Shown here: positions 12,720-12,906 of the stretch, piece after piece
Position numbering within the stretch: the first letter of the stretch is position 1
Layout of the letters: every line of letters starts with the position of its first letter
The notes under the pieces: generated by a model
Databases searched by the model: none
What the model saw: only the letters and a program-made list of their open reading frames with translations
What the model was told of the DNA's origin: nothing
Program-made: the position numbers and the translations under genes
From: an uncultured Eubacteriales bacterium
GTDB lineage: Bacteria > Bacillota > Clostridia > UBA1381 > UMGS1253
DNA: 12,906 bases
Assembly: GCA_900550065.1 (NCBI GenBank)
Contig: URQR01000038.1
Location: 1-12,906, forward strand
Direction of reading: 5' to 3'

Positions 12720-12906
12720 ATGGCACAGACAGAAATACCGTCGTACAAGCGGATGGATACGGCACAGCAACCGGAAAAAAAGAAACGGGAAACGGCCTTT
12801 CGGCTAAAAAGAAGAGATTACATAACGGGCGCGCTGTCGTTTTTGCTGGCGCGCGCGTCGATGCTCGGCTCTATGAGCCCATTTGCAACGGCGTTTTTCG
12901 CGTCGT
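12720..12906 (+). CDS. spoIIE: Stage II sporulation protein E, N-terminal part (runs off the window)
   Basis: The first 62 codons of a protein that continues beyond the window. A Lys/Arg-rich cytoplasmic tail (residues 1-33) is followed by the first membrane segment, ITGALSFLLARASMLGSMSP, then FATAFFAS. This matches the SpoIIE start (typically FLLGRA..LG.LAPFA.AFFA), where about ten membrane helices precede the FtsZ-binding region and a PP2C phosphatase domain. SpoIIE acts at the polar septum and dephosphorylates SpoIIAA to activate sigma-F in the forespore. The phosphatase domain is outside the window. ATG at 12720 has GGGAG eight bases upstream. The upstream Spo0A-type promoter with 21-base spacing independently supports the identity. 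Confidence 0.85.
   Translation, partial: MAQTEIPSYKRMDTAQQPEKKKRETAFRLKRRDYITGALSFLLARASMLGSMSPFATAFFAS

Noticed and set aside
1..12906. CRISPR arrays, tRNA or rRNA genes, insertion sequences, toxin-antitoxin or phage-defence modules
   Set aside because: No regularly spaced short repeats, cloverleaf-like sequence, rRNA sequence, transposase or known defence proteins were seen; the lone XRE gene has no toxin partner beside it.

Overview
The window looks like chromosomal DNA from an anaerobic, endospore-forming Firmicute, most likely a clostridial (Eubacteriales) lineage. Three things point there: two sporulation genes (spoIIID and the start of spoIIE) with a Spo0A-type promoter; a bifunctional fermentative AdhE whose promoter carries Rex-like boxes; and strong GGAGG/AGGGGG ribosome binding sites with several GTG and TTG starts. 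I cannot fix a genus. No tRNA, rRNA, CRISPR array, transposase or phage gene was seen.

Layout. Bases 1-118 are an internal piece of a diaminopropionate ammonia-lyase gene, fused abruptly to the C-terminal third of a calcium-type P-type ATPase (to 1179). A two-gene DUF421/DUF4363 membrane operon follows (1271-2328), then a small XRE regulator with a palindrome at its probable promoter (2558-2896). Next is an operon of a secreted subtilisin-like protease and a CE15-like glucuronoyl esterase (3020-5561). A bidirectional terminator separates this from spoIIID on the minus strand (5615-5872). spoIIID is divergent from a large secreted protein with a copper amine oxidase N-terminal-type domain (6047-7609). 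A second bidirectional terminator separates that gene from adhE on the minus strand (7705-10432).

adhE is broken by a diverged 106-bp-period repeat that shifts the frame and joins two different adhE 5' ends. Its promoter region (10539-10590) is intact: TTGACA-17-TATAAT with two Rex-like boxes. Divergent from it, on the plus strand, are a four-helix membrane protein of unknown function, a YbjQ/UPF0145 protein, a Tam-like trans-aconitate methyltransferase, and the first 62 codons of spoIIE. spoIIE has a perfect 0A box, the unusual 21-bp -35/-10 spacing known for B. subtilis spoIIE, and a leader that could form alternative hairpins.

How the genes relate. Most are single genes or short operons closed by hairpin terminators, not one large system. 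The clearest regulatory themes are redox control of fermentation (Rex-adhE) and sporulation timing (Spo0A-spoIIE; a possible SpoIIID site beside spoIIID). The two anomalous junctions (dpaL/ATPase and adhE/adhE) suggest either real rearrangements or chimeric assembly; the sequence alone cannot decide. I found no convincing, wholly new multi-gene system. The best leads are the regulatory regions and the unclassified genes.
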